60,000 nt of DNA from Takakia lepidozioides (GCA_030704615.1 CM060733.1:68512001-68572000), one strand, 5' to 3'. Positions 13,260 to 24,290 are shown, numbered from the stretch's first letter. Numbers and translations: made by a program. The notes: generated by a model not told the origin, from the sequence alone.

Positions 13260-13830
13260 ACAAGGAAGAAGCTGGGCGAGGGGGACATAAAGGAACTGCT
13301 GGAAGCTGGGAAATGGACAACATCATTGCGAGAAGCTATAAGATCGACGCCCTTACACCATCGGGGGGACTGTCTCAAGGGTGATGTCCACAATCGGTCG
13401 GTGAAGAGCATAATTGACGACATCCCAGGAGGCGACGGGGATTCATGGAGATCAGATATGGACATCCGCACTCAACCTCGGGGCCCAACGATGTTGCGTA
13501 GGACGCCAGGTCCAAGCATGACTCCCACTCCCTCTCCGTTACAGTCGGTGGAATCACTACCAGGCAGTGCACTGCGTGCGTGCTACATTTCAGATCGTTA
13601 CCCAATACGACAGGCCAGTCGTGGAGAGAGATGTCTCTGCAAACACCTGTAAACTCTTCCCCTGCAAACACTTGTACTACAAATATCTTAAGTGCATGAA
13701 GTGCATTCCTACAGTCGACGACTTCATCCATGCTCCAACACTAAGCTTCAATGAGCTCCACAAGGTCCTCAGGCATGATATAGGGAGAAGGTTGACATTG
13801 GACAATCGTAATTCGGAAACTGCAAAGTGT
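13260..13830 (+). pseudogene. Relic of SWIM-type transposase C-terminal half
   Basis: The frame from about 13,260 resembles the transposase of the 19.4-kb element (45,480-45,730). STPLHHRGDCLKGDVHNRSV parallels GTPLHRRGEHLEGDVRTRPV, and DSWRSDMDIRTQPRGP parallels DSWRSDRNIRTAPRDP. A second frame carries the SWIM-like end: PCKHLYYKYLKCMKC then DDFIHAPTLSFNELHKVL, matching PCKHLYYVFLKRLRC and HHFIYAPGLSPQEVHTLL at 46,620-46,730. At least one frameshift separates the two and everything upstream, including the catalytic part, is missing. With the methyltransferase relic and the array it marks a decayed sister of the large transposon. Confidence 0.75.
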
Positions 13831-14936
13831 GTTACATTACATATACCCTTTCAGTGTTGCTATTGCGGCACCTTTATCCTGTCGAAAGTTGTGGACCTCA
13901 TATTGTGACCAATTTTGTGACCTTCATCCCACTGCACGCAAGTTTTTGGCAAGAACTATACATTTGGTGCCATCGTGTTTCCATGGACTGCCCTATTACG
14001 GTGCCGTAATAGGAGAAGTCACTCCCCTTCTAGCCTGTATCTTTGAATTCTGGTTTTGTCTGCTAATGGATCAGTGCAAAACATTCATTTTTTGGAGATG
14101 CAGGGGCCCATTGTGGCATATTCGATGCCTTTATTCCTCTGAAACTTCTGCACTTCACATTGTGACCTTCATCCCATAGCATGCATGTCTATTAGCAGCA
14201 ACTATAGATTTGGTCCCGTCTTGTTTCCATCGCCTACCCTCTTACGATGCCGTAATATGGGAAGTGTCTCCTAATTCAGCCTTGTTTCCAATAAGCATGC
14301 CTTCAATTCTGCATTTGTTTGTTAATGGATCAGTGCAAAGCATACATTTTTTGGAGATGCAAAGGCCCATTCAGGCCTACTCCGGTGCTTTTATCCCTCT
14401 GAAACTTCCCGACTTCATATTGTCACCCAATTTTGTGACATTTATCCCGCATCATGCATGTCTGTTTTGCAGTCTGTTTCCAATAAGCATGCCTTCAATT
14501 CTGGTTTTGTCTGGCCATACGTTCAACCTCATGGATGGTAAATCATGGATGGACCACGTTCATCTTATGGATGAAAAATTGCAGATACTTGGGCTATATC
14601 CTGGCCGAGCATTCCCCAATGTTCCCATGATGTTCCTAGAACATGGATGAACTTCATTCATCCGCCGGATGAAAAATACATTGTTTCATAGCTTACCTAC
14701 TTCCATCCAGGCGAAAATCCTTTTCTCAATTCTTGAAATAACCTTGCAAGTATGGATGAACTCCGCCATCGTTGGGATGATAAATCAGGGATAAAATTTG
14801 TCCATTCAATGGATGAAATAAAATCACAGGGAGTTGTCGAACGAGAAATATTGAGAGGCCAAAACCTACAACCCAATGGCAAGTTGATCAGAATCTACGA
14901 GGTCAAAGAGCGCCATTTCCTGATCAATATAATCAC
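13831..14936. repeat. Degenerate repeat DNA; no gene seen
   Basis: Two diverged copies of a roughly 250-bp sequence lie at about 13,900-14,180 and 14,180-14,480. Both contain CCTTCATCCC, a GTTTCCAT-plus-palindrome segment and AATGGATCAGTGCAAA. GGATGAA/TTCATCC motifs are frequent at 14,520-14,820. Short open frames here resemble nothing I recognise. Confidence 0.45.
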
Positions 14937-16583
14937 ATGCCTCCGGCAAATTTACCACCCCAACACGGGATGTATTTTGCTCCGCAAATATTACAAAGAG
15001 ATCCAAATTCCAATCCCCCAAAGCAATCTCAATTTAGTCATCAGCCTAGGGTGTCATTTACAAATCTTGTGATGCAGGAAACGCAAAGTCAACTTCCATG
15101 GCGACGATCTCAGGATGAGAGGAATCAAGGGTCCAATCAAGCATCGACATCCACACAACCTCTTCCACAAGCCGGGACTTCCTCTGGTCCAATCACGCAG
15201 AAGTTACCATCGCAACCTAATGTGAATTGGATACACGCTGAACTGTCAAGCATGCCAAAAGAGGAGGAACGTGAGGAGAACACATGTGTGGTGATGACTC
15301 GCCAACAACGAGAGATGCTGGTACAAGCGCCGGAAGAGGTAATTCCAGAGGTTACACCTACTTCATCTTCGGACAAAGAACCAATGGATTTTCAAGTTGT
15401 GAAGGATGATGTGACAAAAATTGCTACTACTCTTCACAATGAGAATGAAGCCAGTATCAGGAAGGGAAAGTCTGTGGTATTTGAAGGGAGTGACTCTCCG
15501 GGTAAGGTGTCCACTCCGTTGCTGTCACTAATGATGCGACCAAAAGCGTCAGCAGTCAAAATAGCTAACACTACAGTGAAACGTCCTCAAATTCTGAAAG
15601 AGAAGTCTACCACCATGAGATTTACCGATGAGCTTGAGCCCTATAACTTGATGCATGACCTGCGCCAAGTGCAAGCCAACATTTCAGTAGCTCAGCTTGT
15701 TGCTCTTGCCCCTACAGTCAGACAAGCCCTGGAGGCTTCATTGGTCAGGAAAAGACAAGAGAATTTCCCAGTATCACATCATGTCAATGCAAGAATAGAC
15801 CTTGGACCAATAGAGATTGAAGTGGAGATTGTAGACTGTTTTATTCAACATTGCTTGGTAGATGGTGGAAGCTCGGTGAACATCATGCCACTCTCCACAA
15901 TGGAGAAACTAGGCTTACACATGACTGGTAAATCCCCATTGATTATCCGATTGGCAGATCAGCGAAGAATCAGGCTAGTGGGTCAAATTTCCAATCTTCA
16001 AATGGGTAGACCATGGTTGGTTCCGGCTCAAGCATGTACAGACTGGCCTAAGGGAACCATCACTTATGGGGTCAAACCCAATAGTGTGACAATATCATTC
16101 CTCTCATCTGTACCCAAGGTCTTCACTGATGAAGATGAATTCAGTGCAATAGGATCAGATGAGGAGTCGGATGATTTGAGTGAGGAAGATCTTCGTACTG
16201 AAGAAGAACCTGAAGTGCAAATCAACAGAGTGATAACTACGCCTTGGGTACCTAAAAGACCCAAGATGATTGATGAGGGGAAGAACTTGTTGGGGGATGT
16301 GGTCAAGTCATTAGGCCTAGGGTTGTATGAGTGTAACTCTGATTCCGATTGTCTTGAGTGGTTATATGGTAGGGAAGAAACCGTGAATGTGATTCATGTG
16401 GAAGGAAAGACCATTACAGGTATGGAACTACCATTTTCAGAGAGAGGGATTTTGGTAGAGTTGTTCACAATCAACTCTGACCGAGTTAGCATGGATAATA
16501 GCACTTTCCCTCAGGACGAAAACCAAGAGATCCTTGATCTCAGACTCATTGATGAAGACGAATTAGTACAGGACGTGTTGTGA
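14937..16583 (+). CDS. Retrotransposon gag-protease ORF (deleted gypsy-type element)
   Basis: An uninterrupted 548-codon frame. The N-terminal third is low-complexity (Gln, Ser, Pro), as in the C-terminal part of some plant gag proteins. A retropepsin-like core follows: LVDGGSSVNIM near residues 307-317, then LADQRRIRLVGQI, where a flap and GRPWL segment would be expected. The catalytic site reads DGG instead of the usual D(S/T)G. After GRPWLVPAQACTDWP the sequence becomes acidic (SDEESDDLSEEDLRTEEEPE) and no reverse transcriptase follows, so a large internal part of pol is missing. The first Met chosen may be internal, because retrotransposon-like sequence seems to begin upstream. It is intact for a dead element; a mobilisable non-autonomous derivative is possible. 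Confidence 0.7.
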   Translation: MPPANLPPQHGMYFAPQILQRDPNSNPPKQSQFSHQPRVSFTNLVMQETQSQLPWRRSQDERNQGSNQASTSTQPLPQAGTSSGPITQKLPSQPNVNWIHAELSSMPKEEEREENTCVVMTRQQREMLVQAPEEVIPEVTPTSSSDKEPMDFQVVKDDVTKIATTLHNENEASIRKGKSVVFEGSDSPGKVSTPLLSLMMRPKASAVKIANTTVKRPQILKEKSTTMRFTDELEPYNLMHDLRQVQANISVAQLVALAPTVRQALEASLVRKRQENFPVSHHVNARIDLGPIEIEVEIVDCFIQHCLVDGGSSVNIMPLSTMEKLGLHMTGKSPLIIRLADQRRIRLVGQISNLQMGRPWLVPAQACTDWPKGTITYGVKPNSVTISFLSSVPKVFTDEDEFSAIGSDEESDDLSEEDLRTEEEPEVQINRVITTPWVPKRPKMIDEGKNLLGDVVKSLGLGLYECNSDSDCLEWLYGREETVNVIHVEGKTITGMELPFSERGILVELFTINSDRVSMDNSTFPQDENQEILDLRLIDEDELVQDVL

Positions 16584-16631
16584 CATAGTGCTCCGTCCAT
16601 TCCCTACCTACAACGAACGAATACTCCTGCA

Positions 16632-17183
16632 TTGGCAGATCAAATCACAGAGTCAGAATTCACTTCTGAATCGAAGACCCAGATGATAGACATGTCCGTA
16701 GGAAATGAACCTCCAAGAATGATAAAGCTAAAACCTCAGCTGACCGCAACAGATGTTTTCTTCATCTTGATGGTATTCTCAATGTTCATGTCAGGCATGG
16801 CACTGATGCCTCAAAAATTTGCCATTTGTTTCACACTTGGCTGCATCTTCATCATGGGAGCCTTCTTTGCACTAAAAGGGCCCAAAACTCAATTTCTACA
16901 CATGAGTTCCAAAGAGAAATGGCCGTTTATGGTAGGATTTCTTGGGAGCATGGCAGCCACAATTTATGTGTCCATGGTTCTCCATCAATTCTCTATAATT
17001 TTTGTAGTCATTCCTTTCCGCTTTGATAAGAGGAGAAAGAAACGTACTTTCAAGGATGGAGATTTGGTAATGGTGTTTGACAGCAAGAATGAAAACTTCA
17101 AAGCGAAATTCGACTCGTTGTGGATGGATCCGTATGTGGTACATGAAGTCTTCGACATGGTTCTTTGCAGCTGGAGACCTTGA
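16632..17183 (+). CDS. Membrane-segment ORF ending in a gypsy integrase-like tail
   Basis: A 183-residue frame, 48 bp after the gag-protease stop. Residues 1-35 are hydrophilic. About four hydrophobic segments follow: FFILMVFSMFMSGMAL, FAICFTLGCIFIMGAFFAL, FMVGFLGSMAATIYVSMVL and IIFVVIPF. The last 50 residues (KDGDLVMVFDSKNENFKAKF, then PYVVHEVF) resemble the C-terminal tail of gypsy integrases, where a DLV motif and a GPY motif recur. Beyond the stop, another frame continues the tail (VVSKQSKWNTRQA). The simplest reading is a deletion fusing a membrane-encoding stretch, perhaps env-like, to the integrase end. I do not recognise the membrane part. Confidence 0.5.
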   Translation: MADQITESEFTSESKTQMIDMSVGNEPPRMIKLKPQLTATDVFFILMVFSMFMSGMALMPQKFAICFTLGCIFIMGAFFALKGPKTQFLHMSSKEKWPFMVGFLGSMAATIYVSMVLHQFSIIFVVIPFRFDKRRKKRTFKDGDLVMVFDSKNENFKAKFDSLWMDPYVVHEVFDMVLCSWRP

Positions 17184-17189
17184 GGGGGG

Positions 17190-18833
17190 AGTGGTTTCCA
17201 AACAGAGTAAATGGAATACGAGGCAAGCATTATAATGTGTGACCAGTTCCAGAGTAAGCATAGGTATGTCTTGCCCTAATCTTTCCTAGTCAAGAGTGGA
17301 GCTTGAATGGAAGCAGGGTAGTGGAATTTCACTTTTGGTTTGATGTTGGACGAAACATAAATGACGGTGGGGTATTTTACCGATCATCATCAGTTCAAAT
17401 TTTAGAAAGGGTAACGACGATATTCTCTATTGTCAATATCTCTACCCCGCTGCAGTATTCATCGTAGAGAGAGAAAAATCACAAAACCGTGAGGGGGTAA
17501 AAGGAGAGATTGTAGAGCGGTGGTTGCTGCTCCCCTCATCTGAGTGAATGATGTCAGGCACAAGAAAACCCACAAAGGCCTGTGACCTCTTTTCTAGTAG
17601 TTAGTTAAAAATGATGTGTCAGGCCAGAGTGTGGTCCTCTGAGGTGCAAAAAGTATCCAATCCTTTTCAGTCAAGAATTTCACCATGAACTCTGCGAAAT
17701 CCATGAGAGGTCCATGCGAGTCATGTTTTAGATACAGATGGTACGTCTTTTATTTCCGGTGTAGGGTCCTCCGAAGTCCAAGAGTATCCAATCATTTTCA
17801 TTGCTATTTGCTCTGGCCGGGTTCGAGCCGAGATCCTTTCTTAGAAATAAAATTGCTATTCGAGTCGATGTCATTTTTAGAAATGGCCAGAGTGTGGTCC
17901 CCGGAGGTGCAGAAAGTATCCAATCATTTCTCACTGATATACGAGCATAGGCTCAAAGTATTTACAAGACCGTAGTAGAAGTGAAAACCAATCTGACACA
18001 TCATATCTAGGGGATTCAAGCCCAGTCCGGTGGGGGAGAATGGATGGGTTTGAAATGCTTTTTATCTGGGACTCAAACTCTCTCCGAAGAGGGAGAGGGG
18101 ATGGTTTTACAAACTTATTATCTGGATTTTTGCTTAGGGGACTCAAACTCTCTCTGTAAAGGGCGAGTGGATGGTCTTAAGACTTTGTGATCTGTTTCTC
18201 TTTCTTTGATAAAAAGTCTTATGTCAAAACAATGTACAGTTGTACAGCCACTAAGTCGTGTAATTGTTAGATTTCAGTTTAAAGTGTGCAACCAGAGATT
18301 TTGGGTTCTTTCACACTCGGGGCGAGTGTTCCCCATTGGTCGCCATATATGTCGATCAATTTTCGGATCATAATTTAGAATAGCACATTTTATGTACATT
18401 AGTATATATTTTATGAAGTTTAGTACGAAATCATAGTAAGAAATCATAAATAAAATGGAATTCTAGCAATGGCAAAGCCGGAGGACTAGTCGAAGGACAA
18501 CTCCTTGATTCCGGGATTGACAGACCATGTGACACTAGAATGCGTTGCACAGGTGCCTCGCTCTTATTATTTACCGTTGAAAGGTGTTTGTAAGAAATGA
18601 CAGAATGCGTTGTTGGTGGTTGACGACGAAGGCCGCAACGACGTCCTTGAGACTCGCAAACGGGTAGAGATCAAGGAGGAATGGGTTTACATGCTGGCTG
18701 GGTTTGCACACAATGTACAAACTCTCATAAGTGCACGCAAGTGGTGGGCGTTTGATTCCGTTAGTACGCGTTAGCGTTGTCTGCCAGACTACCCTGTGGA
18801 TTATACCTTTGAAGTTTCTGACAAGGAGTCGGC
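17190..18833. repeat. Probable 3' part of the deleted gypsy element, with diverged direct repeats; no gene
   Basis: 17,190-17,600 follows the integrase tail and may include its LTR, but I found no matching upstream copy. Three diverged direct repeats spaced about 130 bp share GTGGTCC, then GAGGTGCAAAAAGTATCCAATC (near 17,631, 17,765 and 17,890). Two copies of GGGACTCAAACTCTCTC with flanks lie near 18,065 and 18,138. A short minus-strand open frame at 18,571-18,849 resembles nothing known and partly overlaps an LTR. Confidence 0.4.
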
Positions 18834-19875
18834 AGTTACAGGAACTCAACTTTTGGTTTGCGGATAGTACCCTAGAGGCTACATGGTGTGGAGGTATGAT
18901 TTAGAACTCAACGAATAGTCTTGAACGCCAAGAATGATTCAAGATCGATGCTTTTTTGACTCAGCAAATGTGGGCAAATATGTCTATTTGTACTGGAAGT
19001 CTCACCAATAGACGAATCTCAAAGCAATCAAGCGCTACAACTCGCTACTTCAAGCATGGGAACCTCTCCCCGATCTCAACATAGCATGGGAAAGGGAGCT
19101 AATGGGAAAACAAGGATAAATGTGAACCGCTGGATATTGGTTGATCAAGGGTAGCGATCCCCACTTCCCAAACGGATGAATGACATGGATGATGAGCAAC
19201 ATTCATGAGGACTTAAAACGGCTCATGTATCAATGTAAGTTGGTCATGTACCAACTTAAGTTGGTCATGTCCCTGGATGGATGAAAGTTACAGATGGATG
19301 AAAATTATGAGGAAGAATGAAAATGGATGAACTCAGCGGACGGATGAGAGAGCACAGGCGGGATGAATTTATAGGATGGATGCAAAAGAGATGATATTAC
19401 CAGGATGGATGAAATCAGAAGTATCCAAGTTTGCTTGGCCAACAAGCTTCCCATTAAATTTAATGATTAATTCTTAATTTTTCTATTGGCCCAAAAGAAG
19501 CATAAAAGGAGGCTTGGGGGAGTGGGAAGCAAGTAGTATTAATTGAGAGAGTACCAGTGAGCGACTAGCACGATGTAGAGAGCACGGTGGAGGGCAGAGT
19601 TGGAGAGCACAAAGATGGAGAGAGAATCAGTAGTAGTGAGCGATGGACTCAAAGTTACAACTCTTTTGTTTCAGATTTGCAATCGCATCTAGTTCTTTCC
19701 GCTTTGTAATTACTGAAGTGCTGACTTGATCTGATCAACCCTCTCGGAGTGTCAAGTGTAATGCTAATCTAGTGAAGGGCTGGTAGGACATCCAGTTCTT
19801 GTTTTGCTTTTCAAGTCCTTGACTTTAGGATTCTGCTCATTTGTTGGCAAAATAGATCTGCTCTAATGGGGTCCT
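18834..19875 (-). repeat. LTR copy, inverse of the LTR at the right edge of the window
   Basis: This stretch is the near-exact reverse complement of 58,951-60,000, the 3' LTR of the gypsy element. It is thus an LTR of the same family in minus orientation. Similarity stops after GGGGTCCT at about 19,875, so about 120 bp of the LTR start is missing; the far end cannot be judged because the other copy leaves the window. It contains a palindrome around TAAGTTGGTCATGTACCAACTTA (about 19,237-19,270) and many GGATGAA/GGATGGATG motifs. No internal coding region adjoins it. It is a solo or truncated LTR. Confidence 0.8.
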
Positions 19876-21640
19876 ATTGACTTATTTCCATGCTAGTTCT
19901 TTCTGATAGCAGAGAATAAGGATAATTCTCCCAATAAAACCTGACATTAGTGAAATCAGAGCTTTGTGTCCTCAGAAATTAATTTTTGAAATCAGTTTTT
20001 CTTACACTGGCACACAATTGCAGATGTTGGGGACTGTCATTTTTCATGTAGGAAAGGGTTCTCATTTCTTTTATACAAAATCGATCTACTTTAGAATATG
20101 TTCTTGGAAGCTTTCTATGCTAGTTCTTGTTGATAGCAGAGAATAAGGCTAATACTTCCAATAAGACCTAAGATTAGCCAGATCAGAGCCAGGGAACATA
20201 AAATAGGAAGTTTTGAAAGTATTTGTTTTTAACTGGAGCAACAAAAGTCTATGATGTAGAATTATGTTTGGCTGATACGATTTGATGTGTTTACTTCTGC
20301 TAGTAAGATATCTAAATGGATTCTTCTTTGAGTCATAAAATTAAGATTACTACAGCACTAGAAGTTTGTAGTTCTAGTAATTACTGCATGAATTAAGAGA
20401 TATTAATTTCTAAATTAGGCAGTATATGCTAGCAGAATTTGGGACTTAGTCATATCCATGGCACTGATTCTGCAAAGACATATATGTTTGAACGATGTCA
20501 GCTAAACCCTTTTTATGGACGTTGATTCACAAACTAATTCCAAGATCTTGTTGAGTAAAGCTTAGGTTACAGCTTCTGTTTTACACCAAGTGAATTGAAG
20601 AACCTAGTAGGGACTTATGGATTTTTGAAAACAGAGAATTCTAACTGTCAGGCCATGTTAAAGAGTGAGATTTGACTATTGTGTTTAAATTCTAGCGACG
20701 ACCGAAGGTCGGAAGCTAGTTTAGCGTAGAGCAGGAATAGGGTGCCATAGTGCCACGTCATCGTAGACACGTCATCGTAGCCAGGTCATCGTCGTCGTCA
20801 ATTTCTTTGGAATGTGCCCGGACGGCCCACGCGAAATAAATCGCCGCGCCAACATTTTTGGAACTGCCCGCAATGCCCGGATCTTGATCTTCTTGAACTG
20901 CAGGAGCTCTGCGTTTTCCGCCATCGTTCACTTTGTAAGCACAGGCATGGATAGCTGAAGGAGCAGGGATCAAGTGTGGGTCCAGATTCATCCAAAAGGG
21001 CCGGATTTCAAGCTCCAGATTACCTATGATTCGAAAAGACAACAAATGGGGAGGAGTTTCTTGCAGACGGAATCGGAAGCTTTCACTCGTGATTGGGTGG
21101 GAAAGAATAAAAGTGCAGCTTAGATTACACCTTACTTCTTTGTTTCAGACCCGCACAGTGAGTCTCCATGATTGATTTTCCATGAGCACGAAGGGTATGT
21201 CAGGTTGTGTCTAGTTGCAAAAGTCCCACATCTGCTTGAAGCTAAACCCAAGTTTCAAACCTAATCTTACATTGACTAGATTGTAATTGTTGTCTGTTTG
21301 CCATAACCTCCCTATAACCAGTGTTCACTGGAAACAATAAATGCAACTGTGAGACTGACATTCAAAGCTGAAGGTTGCTCTGTTTCCATGTTTCAGCCTT
21401 CTTGGCCATTATTTTTGTGACCATTGTTTTATCAAACGTGGTGATAATGATGCAATTTGGATATAACCATATGTGTTATAGGAATCCATCTGTGTGTTAG
21501 TGTCCCTGAGATTTACTAGTTGATCGGGATCTGAAGGACCCTTTAGTCCTTCATTCTGTAGTGAGGGAAGTGGTTAAAGTGAAGGGTCTTTATTTAGTAA
21601 AAAAATTGTTTAGACATGTTGTCTAATTTACCTTGTCATG
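19876..21640. other. AT-rich non-coding DNA with one tandem duplication
   Basis: A segment of about 75 bp beginning ATGCTAGTTCTTTCTGATAG occurs near 19,889 and again near 20,117 (228 bp apart), with substitutions. Around 20,700-21,050 base composition rises, and a 95-codon minus frame ending in acidic residues is open, but I see no family signature. The stretch could be intron or upstream DNA of the ALY/LIN9-type exon that follows. Confidence 0.35.
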
Positions 21641-21847
21641 TTCTGAAGCTTGCATGGTTTGATTCCAGAACCATTCCTCCAAGAAGAAAAGATGACCTTT
21701 TGGTATATATCTGTGAACAGATTTGATTCTAGAGACAAAGGGTTACAGGGGTTGGACTTTGTCTCAGATGTGAAATTTGCAGTCATTTGTAGCAATTTTG
21801 GATGCTGCTTGAATGCTAGTTATGGGACTGAGGTGAGTGGGCGGGCT

Positions 21848-21965
21848 GGTGATGAGAAGTGCAAATTGTCGAACATGCTTGGACCTCCCTGGAACAAGGA
21901 GGACCTGGAGCTCTTCTATCAAGCACTTCGGAAATATGGCAGAGACTAGAAAAATGTATCTTATG
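21848..21965 (+). pseudogene. ALY: ALWAYS EARLY/LIN9-type SANT-domain exon, interrupted
   Basis: The plus strand encodes KCKLSNMLGPPWNKEDLELF then YQALRKYGRD, matching the start of the SANT/Myb-like domain of plant ALWAYS EARLY proteins (LIN9/Mip130 family, subunits of DREAM-type transcription complexes). In that family the next residue is Trp; here the codon is TAG, followed by AAAAATGTATCT. No later ALY exon follows. Within about 15 bp the sequence turns into minus-strand retrotransposon gag, so the gene was probably broken by insertion or this is a captured exon. The exon start is not certain. Confidence 0.65.
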
Positions 21966-22430
21966 ACCACAATTGACATAGTCGGGTGACCAGTACATCC
22001 TCCACTCCTGGATCTCAACCTCATGCCCCCACCTGAACTCATGGTAATCATCCATAGGCGGCCCCTCAAGGTGCTGAAACAGCCCCTTCCATGCCATGAA
22101 AGGCGTAAATAGTTGTGGATTGCGCATTTGCTGCAAATCACACCAACTATCAAACTCTTGGATAAAATCATCCAACTCGATGGTGCCCACCGCCCCAAAG
22201 TACCTTCGTGGCCCCTTGGTAGCTCCATACATCTCCTCCATTGTGTCCCACAACAATGGCAAGGAAACAACTTGCACCGCCGGTGTGAGTCCTCCTGATT
22301 CACAATCCGAATCAGAACCTTCCGTATAAGACACAGGAGGTGAAGGTGGCCTAAACCGCACACCTCGTCTCGTGTACCCACTAGTATCGCTAGTGCTCAA
22401 ACCGGCACTGTCCCCAGCAACTAGTGGCAC
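21966..22430 (-). pseudogene. Gypsy gag N-terminal part, minus strand
   Basis: A minus-strand frame starts MPLVAGDSAGLSTSDTSGYT and contains ELDDFIQEFDSWCDLQQMRN, AWKGLFQHLEGPPMDDYHEF and EIQEWRMYWSPDY. The pattern of hydrophobic residues with a conserved Trp just before the end is that of a retrotransposon gag capsid region. It ends abruptly at about 21,966 beside the ALY exon, so only the gag N-terminus is kept. Upstream in its own orientation (22,440-25,292) lies a region that could be its LTR and leader. Confidence 0.65.
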
Positions 22431-23049
22431 CTCTGTGGTGACAAACTGTCACTCAACCGATCATGAACATGTCCCTAACCCCCTCTCCACAAGGTAACCG
22501 GGTAAAGAACTTGTTGCGGCTTATGGTTTGGAATACTAGGTTCCTAACATAGCCTACACTTGCACCTGCATCCACCGCAAGCACTCCTATGGTTGGCTGG
22601 TCATCACCTCCAACCTCACCATAGGAGAAACAATGATGGTCTGACTCGTCATCACCCCAGCCTCACCATCGACAGCGTGCTCTAGGACTGGCCGGTGATC
22701 AAACCCGGACCAATCACCTATAAAAACAAGCGCCTACACAAAACTAACATGGCGCACAGTCAAACATGCATGTATGGAGGGGATCCAAACACAAGAAATC
22801 AGAACGACAACTCCCCCACACCAAAAACAACTCCATGGTGTTGCTCTTGCAAGGACAGCCCAAACCCGGACTGACTCTTGCCTCCACCTACGGAAAGGTC
22901 TTGGCCTAATGAGAGGGTGAAAAACTACGAGACCATGGGAATATCATGAAGATACTCCTCAAACCGCCCTCCATGAGTGTCGAAATTCGGCCTTCAAGTC
23001 CATATGCCAGCCCTTAGGCAGTCCACCAGTGCCTCCACGAGTCAGCACA

Positions 23050-23440
23050 GGCCGTCCATAGGTCAACTTGGGCCACCACAGACCAGCACAGGCCCACACA
23101 GATCACAGGCCACAGCCCCACAGCCCATCACAGCCCCAAAGGCCACAGGTCACAGCCTGTCACAGCCCTGCACAGGTCACAGGATCACAGCCCCACAGGC
23201 CACAGCCTGTCACATCCTGTCACAGCCCTACACAGGTCACAGGGTCACAGCCCCACAAGCCACAACTTGTCACAACCCATCAAAACCCCAAAGGCCACAT
23301 GGCACAACCCGTCACAGCCCCTCACAGCCCTAAAGGCCACCTATCACAGTCCATCACAGCCCTACACAGGTCACAGGATCACGGCCCTACATGCCACAGC
23401 CCGTCACAGCCCATCACAGCCCCATCCATGGCCACTCATG
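23050..23440. repeat. CACAG-rich tandem repeat
   Basis: Short irregular units built from CACAGCCC, GGTCACAG and GGCCACAG repeat about thirty times. The composition is CA-rich and keeps several frames open, giving meaningless HSPSQP-like proteins. Confidence 0.8.
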
Positions 23441-23929
23441 GTAGTTTAGCCATTTCTCCAAGGGGTTTAGCCACGCCAAGCTAGGGTTTGTGTCTCTTGG
23501 ACTCTAGGCTTATTTGCACCGAGCTATGGCGGCTGTGAAGAAATCAGCAAGGTATTCTTGCTCTTTTGGCTCCCACACACCACCAATAGTAGCCCTAAGC
23601 CATGAGGAAGATGGTTGCCACAAACCAAGCCTTCTTTCTCACTTAGACTCCCCAAACACGCCACTAAACTCAATGGCAAACAACCAAGCCTTGCTGGTTT
23701 CCAGCCCTTGTGAGCACTCATTCAAGCGTTTTCCTTGGCCATAGCATCTGTCTTAGAGCCTATTCTAGCCCCCTACACCTGCCACTTCAAGAGCCATGCT
23801 CTATCTAGGCTTGAGGTTGAAACCCCACCTCACATATGCCCTACAAGTGCTTTTCTTTCACCCAAGTGGGAACCAGCCCTAGCCCTTCCATCTAGCTCTC
23901 TAAAGCTTGAAAACAAAAGCCCAATGGAC

Positions 23930-24290
23930 TGAAGGCATGCTCCACACATGCCCTACTCTCACCACAAGATAATCAGCCCATTTGCTTCATTTCTTGCACC
24001 CACCAACCTGAAAATACAAGCTTCAGCGGGCTGGAAGCATGCTCCACACATGCCCTACAGGGAAACCAACCCCTTCCTTCCTTTCTTGCACTCCCAAACC
24101 TGAAAGTACAAGCCTTCAACAGGATGAAAGCATGTTCCACACATGCATTGCCCTCACATAAGGGAAGTCAGCCCTTCCCTCTTCCTTGCTTGCCCTCCAA
24201 GCTTGAAGATGGAAGCTTCAATGAGCTGAATACATGCTCCACACATGCAACCCCTTCACACAAGAGGTATCAGCCCCCTATCTTGGCTCC
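23930..24290. repeat. Diverged tandem repeat of about 100-115 bp
   Basis: Units containing GCTCCACACATGCCCTAC, then a CAAGAGG or CAGCCC segment and a CTTGAAGATGGAAGCTTC-like segment recur near 23,938, 24,030, 24,133 and 24,235. All copies have drifted. Confidence 0.6.

Larger units (their letters stand above)
10655..13260. repeat. Array of GGCGCC-centred palindromes flanked by TTCATCC (older family)
   Basis: About 25 copies of a palindromic unit resembling TTCATCCCTATTACGGCGCC followed by its mirror (GTAAT or GAAATTCATCC). Centres vary between GGCGCC, GGCACC, GGTGCC and GGCGTC. From 12,700 to 13,260 the units form a higher-order repeat that also holds GGGTTTCGAACTGTCATATC, recurring near 12,776, 12,894, 13,026, 13,087 and 13,218. 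Two hAT elements and a gag fragment interrupt the array. Two more copies lie at about 13,988 and 14,230. The core is the same as in the arrays of the 19.4-kb transposon, but the arms differ. Confidence 0.85.

Noticed and set aside
20758-21045. A 95-codon minus-strand gene ending in an acidic stretch
   Set aside because: No recognisable family, no matching exon nearby and a composition-driven open frame; left as unassigned.
22977-23484. 118- and 138-codon open frames rich in His, Pro, Ser and Gln
   Set aside because: Produced by the CACAG-type tandem repeat in every frame; no gene signature.
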